A model generated the notes under the pieces. That model was not told the origin of the DNA and did not search any database. It saw only the letters and a list, made by a program, of their open reading frames with translations. The position numbers and the translations under genes are program-made. A DNA stretch of 64,000 nucleotides from Lojkania enalia (Eukaryota; Ascomycota; Dothideomycetes; Pleosporales). This document shows, piece by piece, positions 36,256 through 47,922 of this stretch (position 1 is the first letter of the stretch; each line of letters begins with the position of its first letter). The stretch is taken from contig ML986620.1 of the NCBI GenBank assembly GCA_010094045.1, forward strand, positions 232,261 to 296,260, written 5' to 3'.

Positions 36256-36974
36256 GCTACGCGCGACGTCTATAAATCATAGCTGTAATGCTTCTGTAAA
36301 GTTGTAGTTCTCGATGGACCTTAGTTCCCGTTTGCTATATAGGCTTAGAGTCAATTTATTAGCATATTTTGTGAAGCAGTGATATGATAATTTGAAGCTG
36401 AAATATCATTTTCGCCGTCTAATCATAGGGTATGAAGATATTGTCGACATATCTAGTACATCAAATAAGTAGTCATCGGCCATATCGAAGTTAGAATGGC
36501 GACAGTCCTGCAGGATGAAATTGAGAAAACCCTAGAAGAGTATTAAAATACCAGAACTGGAAAATTTTCGTAGCTCCCATCTCCCCGGCTACGGATGCAT
36601 CCGATATATCTAGTAGATATCTTCTCTCCAGTCTAGTGACTCGGTTGTAATGTGAGAGATGAGAAACGGAATCTAATGAGAAGTGACTACAGATGTATGA
36701 TGAACCGCTTCTGGCCGAAGATGAATCCCAGAAATTACCTTTATTAATATTAGGAGGCAATAAATTGACGGGAGGCAAGGCTAACTTATGAGATTGCTAA
36801 AAGCCTAATCTTTCCCAAGTGTGCACGATGGAGGACCGCCTTCGAGGCGCATTAAAAGAGACTCCCTACAGTGAACCAATAAAGAGGCATTTTAAAATAG
36901 ACTCTTGTACGTAGATTTGCAAGTAGATAGAGACGAATAAAAAATGACATGTTAGTTCCTTAGTGGTGTAGATT
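36256..36974. other. intergenic, nothing recognised
   Basis: 3' flank of the O-methyltransferase and DNA without a credible frame; the 36491-36778 minus frame shows no domain. Confidence 0.45.
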
Positions 36975-37372
36975 ATGGTTTTTCTTGCAAGGCTAGCACT
37001 TTCGCTTGTTCATACGATTAAGGCAGCCTTATTAGGAAACCCTTCCAGCCTATGAGGTGGCTGCATACGGACTAACGATCTGATCGGTCAAAGGGAACAT
37101 TGATCGAATGTTAGACTTGTACGCGGAAGGGTAGGAAGAGCCTAGGAGATAAGACATTGATGCAAATCAAATTATTTTTGGACAGAATGTTGAAGGTTTA
37201 TAGGGACACATGTTCGGCATCATATTTCAATGGAGGACAAACATGCGGCAAAGTGTTATCAACTATACATTGGCAATATGGGATAGAGCACCTAAAAGGA
37301 TTCTATGGCAGTGGTTGCTATGGCGGCACAGGTGACCCTACTGTAACCGATCATTCACTCCCCGCAATCTGA
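36975..37372 (+). pseudogene. possible remnant of a small secreted protein
   Basis: An ATG at 36975 opens a short frame, MVFLARLALSLVHTIKAALL, that looks like a signal peptide but stops after about 26 codons. Downstream, different frames contain Cys/Gly-rich stretches (for example 'GGQTCGKV' and 'GSGCYGGTGD' up to the stop at 37370). No single frame or simple intron joins them. It could be a degraded secreted protein or coincidence. Confidence 0.22.
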
Positions 37373-37386
37373 GTCGGCATAATTCT

Positions 37387-37613
37387 TGTGGTGAGAGGCG
37401 AATCTTGTCTCAGGGAGGGAGATGAGGAGCTGAACTGGTTGATTGAGGATGGCCAGCAGGCCATATTTATGTATATAAGGAAGGGTATATCAGCTGATAT
37501 CCAGCGTGATTAGATATCGTGCGACGGTATCTGATACAACCTGCAACCGGATAACTTGCTCCCGTACGGTAGTATGAAATCGTACTCAGTAGACTCGCCA
37601 AATCCCTATCGCA
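37387..37613 (-). mobile_element. solo LTR of the Copia element (copy 4), perfect TSD
   Basis: 227 bp, longer than the other copies because of about 45 extra bases near 37540-37585 (including AACCTGCAACCGG), while GATATC units are reduced. Perfect 5-bp duplication ATTCT flanks it (37382-37386 and 37614-37618). Little RIP. Confidence 0.9.
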
Positions 37614-39784
37614 ATTCTAGTAGTTGAAATCTTTTAGTTTCAAATGTTCAGGAATATAGACCTGAGCCCCAGGACCCAAAATGGGGCGTCCATGCGTCGA
37701 GGGAATTATCTAGCTATTCTATAAGTATCTCTAATTATTATTGGCTATGCATACATGTATAGTGGTGTATGCTGCTCCTCTTTCCTCCAAGGAAGCATTC
37801 TATAATAATGTACTCAAGCTAGTCCTATAAATGCGCAGCAGACTGGGTTTAAAGAGATTCTACCAGCCGTTTAACCCTAGAGCATCCTTTCAGCTACTCT
37901 CTGGCATCTATTAATCTCACTTAATTGTCAGTAGTCCACCAAGAAGCCCAGTTTACAGAGCTTCTGAGCCGGCTCGGTTAGTCCGTTGACTGGGTCACTG
38001 AGTCGGTCACGTGATTCCTTCCTCTCATCGTCCTGGAGTCTCCCAGTCGCATGGCCCCGTACTTTGGTCCCAAGGTTCTATAAGATCCCATAGTTCCTCA
38101 GGGTTTGTAACAATAAAGGACTTCCGCCACACAGAGAGGGACATTATTTCCTTTAGTTTCTTAAGTATATTGTAGCTGGTTGTTAATCCGAAATAATCTC
38201 ATTACTTGGCTCTGTATGCATTATAGCATGACAAGTTAGTAACTTCCTTAAGCGAGTGCTTTCTCAAGGTCATGACTGGAAACTCACACTAAAATTTTTT
38301 GACATAAACTACTGGCAATTACTCACTCCCAATTTTTAAGCGATCTCAAGCTTTTGGTGTCCGTATTCTACTTCGTAGACTGCTTTTGAGTCAGATGCCT
38401 ATAACACTAGCTTAACAGGCGTACTCTCTTTGCTTGGAGCTATAGTTTACCGCATGCAGTATGCCGCAACCTTGCGCGTGTGCGCAATGTCGTCCTCATC
38501 TTACTTGTCAGGATCTTTGCTCAGATTCTTTTTCAAAATCTCGATAATTCTGCGTCTACTGCCGAAGTGTTAGCGTATGCATTGCCCGGAATATTTCCCG
38601 TAAAGGCGTCTTTAATAGCCAATGCCCTCGATAGAGCCATCGTTCTTGCCCTAAATTGCAGATTAGGGTAGTTCGCCTTAGAGCCATGCTTCGAGCTCAT
38701 TGGGGGTCATGTTCACGTATTCATTGAAATCCCTTTGGGAGATTAGCATAGTTCGTTGTTCTTGAGAAATAGCAATGTCTTACTCAATGACTTCTTCAGC
38801 TTGTTTGACCATTTTGATTGGCGTAGGGTGGAATAAGCGACTTAGGTTCGATTGTTTACAAAGGCCTCTTATCGTGGGACAAGATTGTCTAAAAAGCGCG
38901 AAGCATCGGAACGGCCTTATTCGACAGATCTTGGTGATAACCGACCTTCTGGACATGTATATTAATATCGACCACGATATCGATGACGATAGGTTTCATC
39001 ATAGCTTTACCAAATGATTTCAGCGACATTTAAAGAAGCGTTGTTATTGGCGACGCATGGCCTTTGTTCTTCTCCATGACTAGTCACATGCGAAATACTA
39101 AAATAAGTTTTGGTTTTCTAATAGGATAGGGTTTTGGCATCGTGGTATAGATGATTAGAAAATTCCTGGACAATCCCCGGCTAATCTTTGACCCCGACAC
39201 CAGTGCCGCGCGCTCTCTAACTTGCCGAATGTGGAGATTTGACGAACACGTACGGTCCTAGACCTATTTTTACCGCAATTCAACGATTGGCTATCATGAG
39301 CCCGTAGTAACTGAGCTTAGCGCCGAGCGATGAAACAGAAGGCCCGGGAGTGAGAAACCCGAGCAGGGCATTGATCATGTTGTTCGAGCATTTTATATTA
39401 CGCAGTCGAAGCGTAGGAGGTGTGTTTTGTGGCTTATATCCTAATTAGACATTGGTTAAAAATTGTGACTACAGTAGTACCAACAAGATCTTTGACCTCG
39501 TTTGCGCGCGAAGCAAGACGCACAATTCCCAATTAATTCAAGGTAGTAAGAACGCTGCTACATTGAGTCAAGATTGCAGCCGTGTCATGTTGAGAGCGGT
39601 TGATGAAAGGACACAGCCGAAGCGGTTGGGGCCGAAAGGTCGAGCTCACATCGCCCTTGCTCTACCAAAGTTTATGCATTTAAGTGACACGGCGTTGAGA
39701 CCATACTCCATGAGATCCAAGCCATCAAACTTATTGATACTGTTTGTCGAATCCTGAGATCGATCAATTCCTCTGTTCTTCGAA
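37614..39784. other. long noncoding stretch, nothing recognised
   Basis: About 2.2 kb of near-normal composition without a credible gene. The frames at 38480-38671, 38775-39017 and 39452-39757 are short, lack domains and have no supporting splice signals. Probably old eroded sequence. Confidence 0.45.
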
Positions 39785-40568
39785 ATGAGGACCTCTTCGA
39801 ACCTAAAGAGACCCGCGACTCACACAAAGAAACGAAAGGCGGCCTCGAAACCAATATATCGAACCACAAGGGCGACATCAAGGAGAGCAAAGCAATCAGC
39901 GACTCTTGATCACGAGAGTTATCATAATATTTTGCAGGCGGTGGAGCCCACACCTATTCCGCGGGTGTCCAGTCCGCAAACCCTTCGCGACACCCCATCC
40001 AGCTCCAGTTCTGATGATGCGTCTACAATAAAGTCAGCAACAAGCAAACTAAAGATATCAACTACCAGTCCTTCCTCCTTTTCAAAAGCACTATATCCTC
40101 AGATCCGGCGACCGGGATGTGACGAGTACTTACACCAGGTCCAAAGAGGGCTAGCTCAGGGCTTAGGCCTACTGACTATAATTCAAGATTTGCCATTCGC
40201 GATATCGGTAAAGCACCTCCAGGACAAGGACGCTCACTGGGTCAATGATCAATTCATCCAACAAACTATATTGCAGCCAGGCCCTGTAGAAGCGGACCGA
40301 AGATAAAGCTTTTCGAGACGAAAAAGCCAAAGATGTACCTAATACTTGATTTCGTTGTTTTATTATAGACATCATAACCGATAGCCGTTCAGGTGATTTT
40401 TGGAAGAAGCAGCAAGAAAGGCATGTGCGAACAAAGCGCCTAGTTACGGGAATATATGCATTGAGCTGGAAGAAGCTAGGTAGCCCGGATCCCTCGGATG
40501 ACTATATAGTATATGATCTAGCGACGAATACAATACAGTCCGCAACCAAACCCCGGCCAGACATATAA
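39785..40568 (+). pseudogene. unrecognised gene with one RIP-type stop
   Basis: ATG at 39785 opens a 173-codon frame with a basic, Ser/Thr-rich N-terminus (KRPATHTKKRK, possible nuclear signal) and a more ordered C-terminal part ('GCDEYLHQVQRGLAQGLGLL'). It ends at TAA 40304, but the same frame continues 10 codons to a GT-AG pair (40335-40368, only 34 bp) that joins in phase to a further 66 open codons ('DSRSGDFWKKQQERHVRTKR') ending TAA at 40566. CAA to TAA at 40304 would be a typical RIP change, so I infer a recently inactivated gene of about 250 codons. Alternatively the real protein ends at 40306. Function unknown. Confidence 0.42.
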
Positions 40569-41289
40569 CCCAAAAAAAAAAAACAGTGGGGAATAGAGGT
40601 AGGGAGCTCTTTGACGTCAATATCCAAGAACCACATAACCAGCTTTAGCCCGTTCCAGTTGACCTGGCTCTCATCATCACATTAAATCCAATCTATTACG
40701 TACGCAGGGGACGGGTTTGTGGGATGAAAGGTTCCAACTGCGAACTGGAACTCTTAGGCTGTGAACTAGAGGTGTGCATTGCATGTGAGGAATTTTGAGG
40801 TTGTGAAGCGGATCTTTACGTCAGATTTTGGAAAATATTGAGCTAGTGAGGAGAGATATTGTTCTGGAGGAGGAAGAGCTATATAGCCTAATGGCAGAGG
40901 CATGAAGCCTGGCGATGGAGCTATGAAACCATGTGGTCAAGGAGTGAAACTCGGTGAGAAACCTTCTGCTGGAGATATGAAACCTGATATCGGAAGGGCG
41001 AAACCCCTCTAGAAGTAATCTTGGTACGATGGAGCATTTGCATGATGTCCAGGTTCTTGATTCCAATACCGAGTAGACTCTTATTGAATGATCGGGCTTT
41101 TCCATATTCCCTTACAGAGCTCGATCGATCCAGCCCTATCCTCACGGAGCAACACCGCAACCTGAGTCAGATCGTGCTGGTTCCGAATAAAGAGCCGCAG
41201 CAATTTTAGGAGTGAGGCTAGATTTCACAGCCCCTCTAAGCGTTTTCCTCCCGGTTTATGATCTTTTTCTGAGGATTGTGATAATTAAC
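40569..41289. other. intergenic, nothing recognised
   Basis: Contains a poly-A run at about 40571-40582. The minus frames at 40821-41160 overlap in two phases (one is Ser/Phe/His-repetitive) and show no domain. Confidence 0.4.
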
Positions 41290-42360
41290 ACTCTAGACAA
41301 TACCGACGCCTTTCTCGTATCTCTCCGTCAGCAAATGCCGCATACGCCCGAACCAAGTCTGGGCCAATGCCCCCGTTTTTGTGACGCTTTTCTCGTGGCC
41401 TTCCGCATCATACCTATGACACTGAATCTTAGGTTCAGCCATCTTGGAGCTGGATATATAATTTCCTGATTTGATAACTCGAAAGGAGGTACATAGGTCA
41501 AAGAGGGATCTCTCCAGCACCATCTAGTCCCTACTACTAACCGGATTTCAGACGGTGTCGTTTTCCGTCGCCTTTCATAATAAGCGTTAACCTCAAAGAG
41601 AACTAGAATATTCAGCTATCTCGTTGCGTACTTGATAACACCATAGCGGCAGGTCACACCCTCCAATTCTGGATCGGAGCTTGTGGGGTGTTTCTCGATG
41701 TTCAATCCGTACCCGCTCTCTCCTCGTATCGTGTATATGAACTTCTCCTTTCGAGTCTGGATCAAGTTATTGTCAACGAGGTACATGTGTAACCAGAAAG
41801 AATTTGCTTTTCCTTAGCAAAAGTTGAGCAAACCCCGTAGGTTGCGGCGGTCCGCTAGCGCATCGATATCGTTGAATAAGAAGTCTAGGTTCATAGTTCC
41901 GAGCGCGTGAAATCCTGACGTGTAAGGGTACCGTGGTTGCCGCACATATCTTGGCCTACGTAATGAATCCCGGTATCCGCCTGTAACTGGTAGGGCCCTT
42001 TAGGAGGTGACCACTTTGGTGGCGCACCGGGACAAAGACAATACTGAAGGCATTACTTTCATGCCAATTGTAGCTCCAAACCAGCTCAGTATCCAGTTTC
42101 TACCTGGTCTCGGATTCAACTGGCGATATCGATCGGAGGGTTAGCGTTTGTAGAACTCTCCCGGTATTGGTGTACATGAGCCATCTAATCTGTATCGTTT
42201 TCCTCGACCTCCGGGCGGCCGCTTCTGTAGTCGACAAAGTCTCCATGTCAGGTTGCGTCACATAATATTCTCGGTGATGTAACTCCGACGCGGTCGCAAG
42301 CCAGACTTCAGTCTTTTTTAGGGGCCTTGTGTGCAATCGCTACTGGTTGCGTGTCGATTT
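41290..42360 (-). pseudogene. degraded unrecognised gene with RIP-type stops
   Basis: Reading the minus strand from about 42360, long coding-like stretches appear: 'KTIQIRWLMYTNTGRVLQTL' to a TAG near 42100, then 'KLDTELVWSYNWHESNAFSIV', and after a frame change 'YPYTSGFHALGTMNLDFLFN' to a TAA near 41815, 'WLHMYLVDNNLIQTRKEKFI', 'TCRYGVIKYATR' to a TAG near 41615, 'TRWCWRDPSLTYVPPFELS' and on to a TAG near 41317. The TAA/TAG stops fit CAA/CAG with C-to-T. The amino-acid composition (Trp, Cys, charged residues) is that of a real protein, not AT noise, but I do not recognise the family. Confidence 0.42.
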
Positions 42361-42864
42361 CTGGGGCTTTGCTGAGCCTCGGATTTGCCGTACTGGCACC
42401 AGTGCTGTTTCCCTCCTTGCCACTTTGCGCCCCATGAGGCCCTTCCTACTCTACCTAACTTAAGTGTCTACATGACGCTTAAATATATTAGCTTCTCGTT
42501 CCGGGAGGACCTCACTATATGCATACCGTCCATGGAGTGGGCCCATCGGGTTAGTTCTTGCCGAGTTACGGAGTCTGAATGGAAGAACTTGGTCTGGCAC
42601 GGTGAAGCCGCAGAACCGAGAAAGCCTCGAGTGTTTGTGGGGAGGTGATAGTGCGCCAATATGCGCTAGCCCTGAATAGGCAATATGGGTAGGCTTGCGC
42701 CGGTTTTATCAACGGTTACGAGGCACCTCGCGCCTGTATTATGACGCTTGAAATCCTGTAAAAGCCCTAGAAATCTTTTTCGAAATACATCTCTTTGTCA
42801 AGATCGGCGAGCTTCGACGATCTATACTACAACTCCCAGAATTTCTGTTTCACCGTTTTGTGTA
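42361..42864. other. no clear gene
   Basis: Open frames on both strands (42385-42648 plus, 42468-42659 minus) overlap; one may be an upstream exon of the degraded gene at 41290-42360. Confidence 0.3.
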
Positions 42865-43206
42865 TTATTGCGAACGAAAATTAGCAACTGTTCCTCCACC
42901 ACCACTTCTGGTAAAGGATTTTTTTCTCTTGGACTCCTTTTTTCTTTGCTTTCTCTCCTTTTTCTCCCTACGTAATTTTTCTTTCTCCTTTTGCTTGGCT
43001 AGTCGCTTCTGGTACCACTTGTAAGTTGGATCCTGATCTAGTGGCGGAGGATGGAGGGGAAATTCGGGATAGGCTGGCTTAGAGAGACCAACGCCCATGT
43101 TTGACAGATTATAGCTTCGGGCGAATTGAGGATAACAAAGGTTGCCGCGCTCCGTCCGATAATTGCGCTCTTGCCTCCTTAAATTGTCTGTCCGTAATGA
43201 CTTCAT
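42865..43206 (-). CDS. small lysine/arginine-rich hypothetical protein
   Basis: 113-codon minus-strand frame with ATG at 43206. The first half is ordinary with aromatic residues and a Pro-rich stretch ('PAYPEFPLHPPPLDQDP'), then a highly charged probable helix or coiled coil (RLAKQKEKEKLRREKKERKQ and similar, about residues 68-96) and a Gly-rich tail. No domain recognised; low complexity. It sits about 320 bases from the transposon nest and is free of RIP-type stops. Confidence 0.35.
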   Translation of the reverse strand: MKSLRTDNLRRQERNYRTERGNLCYPQFARSYNLSNMGVGLSKPAYPEFPLHPPPLDQDPTYKWYQKRLAKQKEKEKLRREKKERKQRKKESKRKKSFTRSGGGGTVANFRSQ

Positions 43207-43929
43207 GTTGCACTCGGGTCGCTATCCGTCTTGGCGCCGTCATTTTGGTGCTGCGCCACAAACCAGGATTGGTATAGCTCTTGGCACTGTCGTAGTGTGC
43301 ACATTTTATGGTATCAACCCGATATAATAAAACGCTAAATAGTTACGAGCTCTTGTGTCGTAATGAGTTAGGGCACTACGCCTAGGTTTGATATAATTGA
43401 AGGGCTTTGAAAGGAATAATTACGGAATTTAGGATCAAAAATATAATTAGCCATTGTAGGCACAAAGCTAATTGTAGATTGACATGCTGCGGAATCGACG
43501 CGCACCGAAATTTCTCAACCCTATAACGTACCTTACAAGCGAGCGGCCCATACAAGCGAGCGGTCCACCCCATCACCAAAACGCGACACCTGAGCTTTCA
43601 ACAACAATACAATAACGAAATAATAAGAAAATAGCCCAAAACGAGAATTAAGTAAACTTAGCCCTCTTAGCTACTAAAAGAGGCTAAATAAATAGTAAAA
43701 GACGTATTACTTTAATATTTAATATAATTTAAATAATTATTTACTAATAATATACTAGAATCTACTTATAGTATAATTATAAGCCTAATTTAAAGAGACT
43801 AATAAAACCTAAAGAGGGGGTTATTATTTAATATATATTTAACTTAGATTTATAAGAATTTATATCTACTTTAACTATAATATAAAATATAGTTAATAAC
43901 TTACTTACTAAATATAATATAGACTAGAT

Positions 43930-45768
43930 TAATATAGTTTATAAGTAAACTATTAGTATAAGTAAACTATTATCTTACTAAACTTTTAATAGCCTATTTA
44001 GATTAATATATAATAGTTTAATATAGTAATATATAATTAATCTATAAAGAATTATAAGTTATTTTTATAATTTTAGCTATTAATTAAAGTTAAATTTTAA
44101 CTAAGAATAGTACTATAATAACTTTTTACTACTCTTAAAATACTCTCTACCTTTAATATACTAGAATAGCTATATAATATAATTATAAGCTAAATTTAAA
44201 GAAGCTTATAAAGATTAAAAAGAAAGTACTTATTAGCTATATTTTTAATTAGGATTTATAAGAATTTTCGCCTATAATTATTAATATATAAGTTATAGTA
44301 AATAGACTATTAGCTAAATATAATATTAGTTAGATTAATATCTACTTACTTTAAAACTTTATATAATATATTAAGCGCTTTAAAACCTAATTAAACTATT
44401 TATATAATTAGTAGTACATTCTATATAAAAATCTAATAATTATAAGTATATAGTTCTAATTTTTATAAGATATAAAGGAGAAGTATAGAATTTAAAATAA
44501 AAATACTTATAATTTTAATAAAATAAGCTTTATTATAAACTAAATATTAGTTTAACTAGTTATTATAGAGTTAGAAAATTATTATATAAAAACTATTTAT
44601 TTAAATAATTATAAATAGACTATAATAATTATAGTAATTAATATAATTAGCTAGATAATTCTACTACTTATTATTTTTAAAAGCGTTTACTATCTATTTT
44701 ATTAGTATATAAATTATAATATACTAGGCGATTAAATAATTATAACTAGTAATAATAGTTAAATAAATAATAAAATTAGTATTATCTAGTTTAAATATTT
44801 TAATTAGTATATAAAAGGCTATATAATAGATATTTATTAATTACTAATTATTAACAGCTATAATAGCTACGTTTTATTTAAGTTTTAAGAAACTTATAAA
44901 AAGAAGAAGATTATCTATCTCTATATACTACTATATTTATTATATCTATTATAGCTATTTAATATAGGCTACTTCTTCCTCTTAAAATATATATATAATT
45001 CTAAGATCTTAGCCTTAGTATACAATTATATTAACTATATTAATAAGACTACCTTTCTTCTAACTTTTAAAGCAGCCTATAATTAATTAATTATAAAGTT
45101 AATATTTATATAAGCTTTTAAAGTACTAGAATAGTATTATATAATTTAGAAGCGGTACTATTAAAGCTTAATATTAAGCTACATACGCTAATACTACCTA
45201 TACTAGAAACTACCCCTTAAGAAGCTAAAATACCTAGTAATATATATAAATTAGAGGCTTAATTAATAATAATTTATAGTAGAATTTAGTAATATTAAGA
45301 CTTATTATCTATATTAATTATTATAGTCTTTAATTAGCTTTAAAAAAACGCTATAATAATAATAATATATTTAATTATATTAATAGCTAATTAAATTAAA
45401 AGTTTTAAGTAAGTAAATAAGATAGTAATAAAGTAAAAATAATAGAAAAGAAAGCGATTATAGAAGTAGAAGATTCTAATAAAGGCTGTAGGTAAGGATA
45501 TAATTAATTAAAATAATACTAAGGGGTAGATTTATAAGGAAATTTATAATTAGAGTATTTAGCTATAAGAGAGTAGCTAGCTTTAATAGAGCTGTAGGTA
45601 CTATAAATAGTCTAGCTATAATATTTAAACGTGCTAAATTAATAGTATAAATATTAAATAATCTAATAGACTATTACTTTCTATAGTATATATATACGTG
45701 GTTAATAATTATCGTAATTAAATCGTTTAAATCTTAGTAAAATAATAGCTTACTTATAAACTATATTA
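43930..45768 (+). mobile_element. pogo/Fot1-like element P6, nested in P1
   Basis: 1839 bp. Left end TAATATAGTTTATAAGTAAA with two AAGTAAACTAT-type units; right end is its inverse (CTTATAAACTATATTA) but has lost one subunit. Internal transposase remains readable on the plus strand (a DSYNSY-like catalytic motif near 44866). Fully RIPed. Insertion at a TA inside P1, whose sequence resumes at 45769. Confidence 0.8.
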
Positions 45769-45894
45769 GTATATATTAGTTTAGAAACTTTATTAAATAT
45801 ACTCCTAAACTTAAAATATACTTAAATTAGTTTTATAATTACTAGAAAACTTTATATAAAAGTTTTAAAGTAATTAAAAACTAGTTTAAACTTA

Positions 45895-47730
45895 TAATAT
45901 ATTCTACTATTAAAGTAGCTACTTTTTCTTAGTATTATAAATACTACGTATAAACTATAATAAATCTATAATATAACCTTCTATTAATTTAATACGAAGA
46001 TAGAATTAAGCTTACTTTATAAGTATATAAGTTAGGCTACTTTAAGAGTATATAATATACTACTATAACTTTTAATATATAATATTAACAACTCTTTACT
46101 TAACTTTATAGAATCGTATTTTACTCTTATATATTACTAAATTATTAGAAGCTTATAGTAATTAAAGAATAAATAATCGTATAATATATTTTTAACCTTA
46201 ATTTATAAGGATTTATACCCTAGTTATATAAGGTAGTAGATATAATAGATAAACTATTAGATATATATAGTAGAATATTTATAGAAAAGAATTAGTTTAA
46301 ATAATTTATAGTACATATAAATAAGTTTAAAATAGTCTTTAATTAAGTAAAAGATTGCTAAAGAATAAAATAAGAAAATTTAGAAGTTATTAATATATAG
46401 TTTAAACTTATATAGAATATAATTATAAAATATAATATATATAATAATAGTATCTACAATTTTAATAAGGTAGGTTTTTAGATAGATATTATTAGTATTA
46501 TAAAGGTTATTATAGGTTTAGAATATTATATAAAGTCTACTCTTATATAACTAGGTAATTATAAGTAGGTAATAGTTATCTAAAATATTTATACTACTAT
46601 ATATATAACTCTACTATTTATTATTTATAAAGGATATATCTATATCTCTATATAATATAAAGAAGTAGATATACTATATAATTTGAAAATTTTAGTCTTT
46701 AAAAACGGCTAGATAAATAATATACTTAGTCTTAAGTAGCTAAAGTACTTTAATAAGTATATAAAGATGTATTAGGTAGAATTATATAAGCTACTTATTT
46801 TAGACGGCTATAAAAGTTACCTTAACTAGGAATTTAAAGATTACTACCTTATATAAAAAATTCTAATACTTTATATACTATTTTATTTATTATATATACT
46901 TTTACTTTTTAATATAGTTTACTTTTTATTATTAAAGCTAAAGTACTTATAGTATATATAAGACTTAATATGCTAATAAGTTTACTATATTAATAAAGAA
47001 AGCTTCTTTCTAGCTTTTAAGAACGCGTTTTTTAATATATTTATATATAAGAACTATTAAAAGGCTTTTAAAGTAATAGAAATTATTCTTCTAAATATAT
47101 AGATTATATTAAATTACTTTAATATATAACTATATACTCTACTAGAACTACTTCTATAAGAAGATTTTTAATAGTCTAAAACTCTAAATAATATATATAA
47201 ATTTGGGTTATAATTAATATTTATATAAAAGTCCTTTATATAATTATTAAAAGAGATATAAGAAGGATTCGTATAGCTTATAAAAGATACTAAGTTAATA
47301 CTATATTAGAATATACTTCTTTAAGCTTATAACTCTAAGCTTAAAGGGTAATTAGAAGAAGTAATTAAATATAAAATATATAAAAGAAAGTATATTTAGT
47401 ATAGTAGTATAGTATTATATAGTAAGGGATCTTTATATATAGCTACTAAAGTATCTATAAACTCTTAGCCCTTTAAGAAAACTTATAGTACTAATACTTA
47501 AGAAAGGGCCTAACCAGTTTAACGCTACTATAGTAACTATAGTAAGACTAGATATAACGCTCGTACGTGTTAAAAGAATAGTAGGGAAAATTCTAAATTA
47601 GATAAAAGTATATTATATATAGAATCTTTTATTAGTATTAAGTAAATTAACTTTTTATATATAGTATTCATTATGCTAAGAAAAAGTAGCCGCTTTAATA
47701 GGATAGCCGCTTCGATAGTAGAATATATTA
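45895..47730 (+). mobile_element. pogo/Fot1-like element P4A
   Basis: 1836 bp with matching inverted ends: left 45895-45935 (TAATATATTCTACTATTAAA, then ...CTTTTTCTTAG) and right 47688-47730 (CTAAGAAAAAG...GAATATATTA). Transposase is readable on the plus strand (DGYKSYL-like near 46803). RIPed throughout. Confidence 0.8.
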
Positions 47731-47922
47731 GTTTACTTCTTACTATTAAAGCTAAAGTATTTATAGTATATATAAGACTTAATATACTAATACGTCTACT
47801 ATATTAATAAAGAAGGCTTTTTCCAGCCTTTAAAAACGCTTTTTTTAATATATTTATATATAAGAACTATTAAAAGGTTTTTAAAATAATAAGAATTATT
47901 CTTCTAAATATATAGGTTATAT

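Noticed and set aside
38775..39017. 80-codon frame starting MSYSMTSSACL
   Set aside because: No signal peptide, no domain; length compatible with chance in this composition.
39452..39757. 101-codon plus-strand frame
   Set aside because: No recognisable features and immediately upstream of a better-supported gene start.
45740..45768. Right end of P6 as internal P1 sequence (AGCTTACTTATAAAC)
   Set aside because: It resembles an internal P1 stretch, but the inverse match to the 43930 end and the resumption of P1 right after 45768 favour a true terminus.
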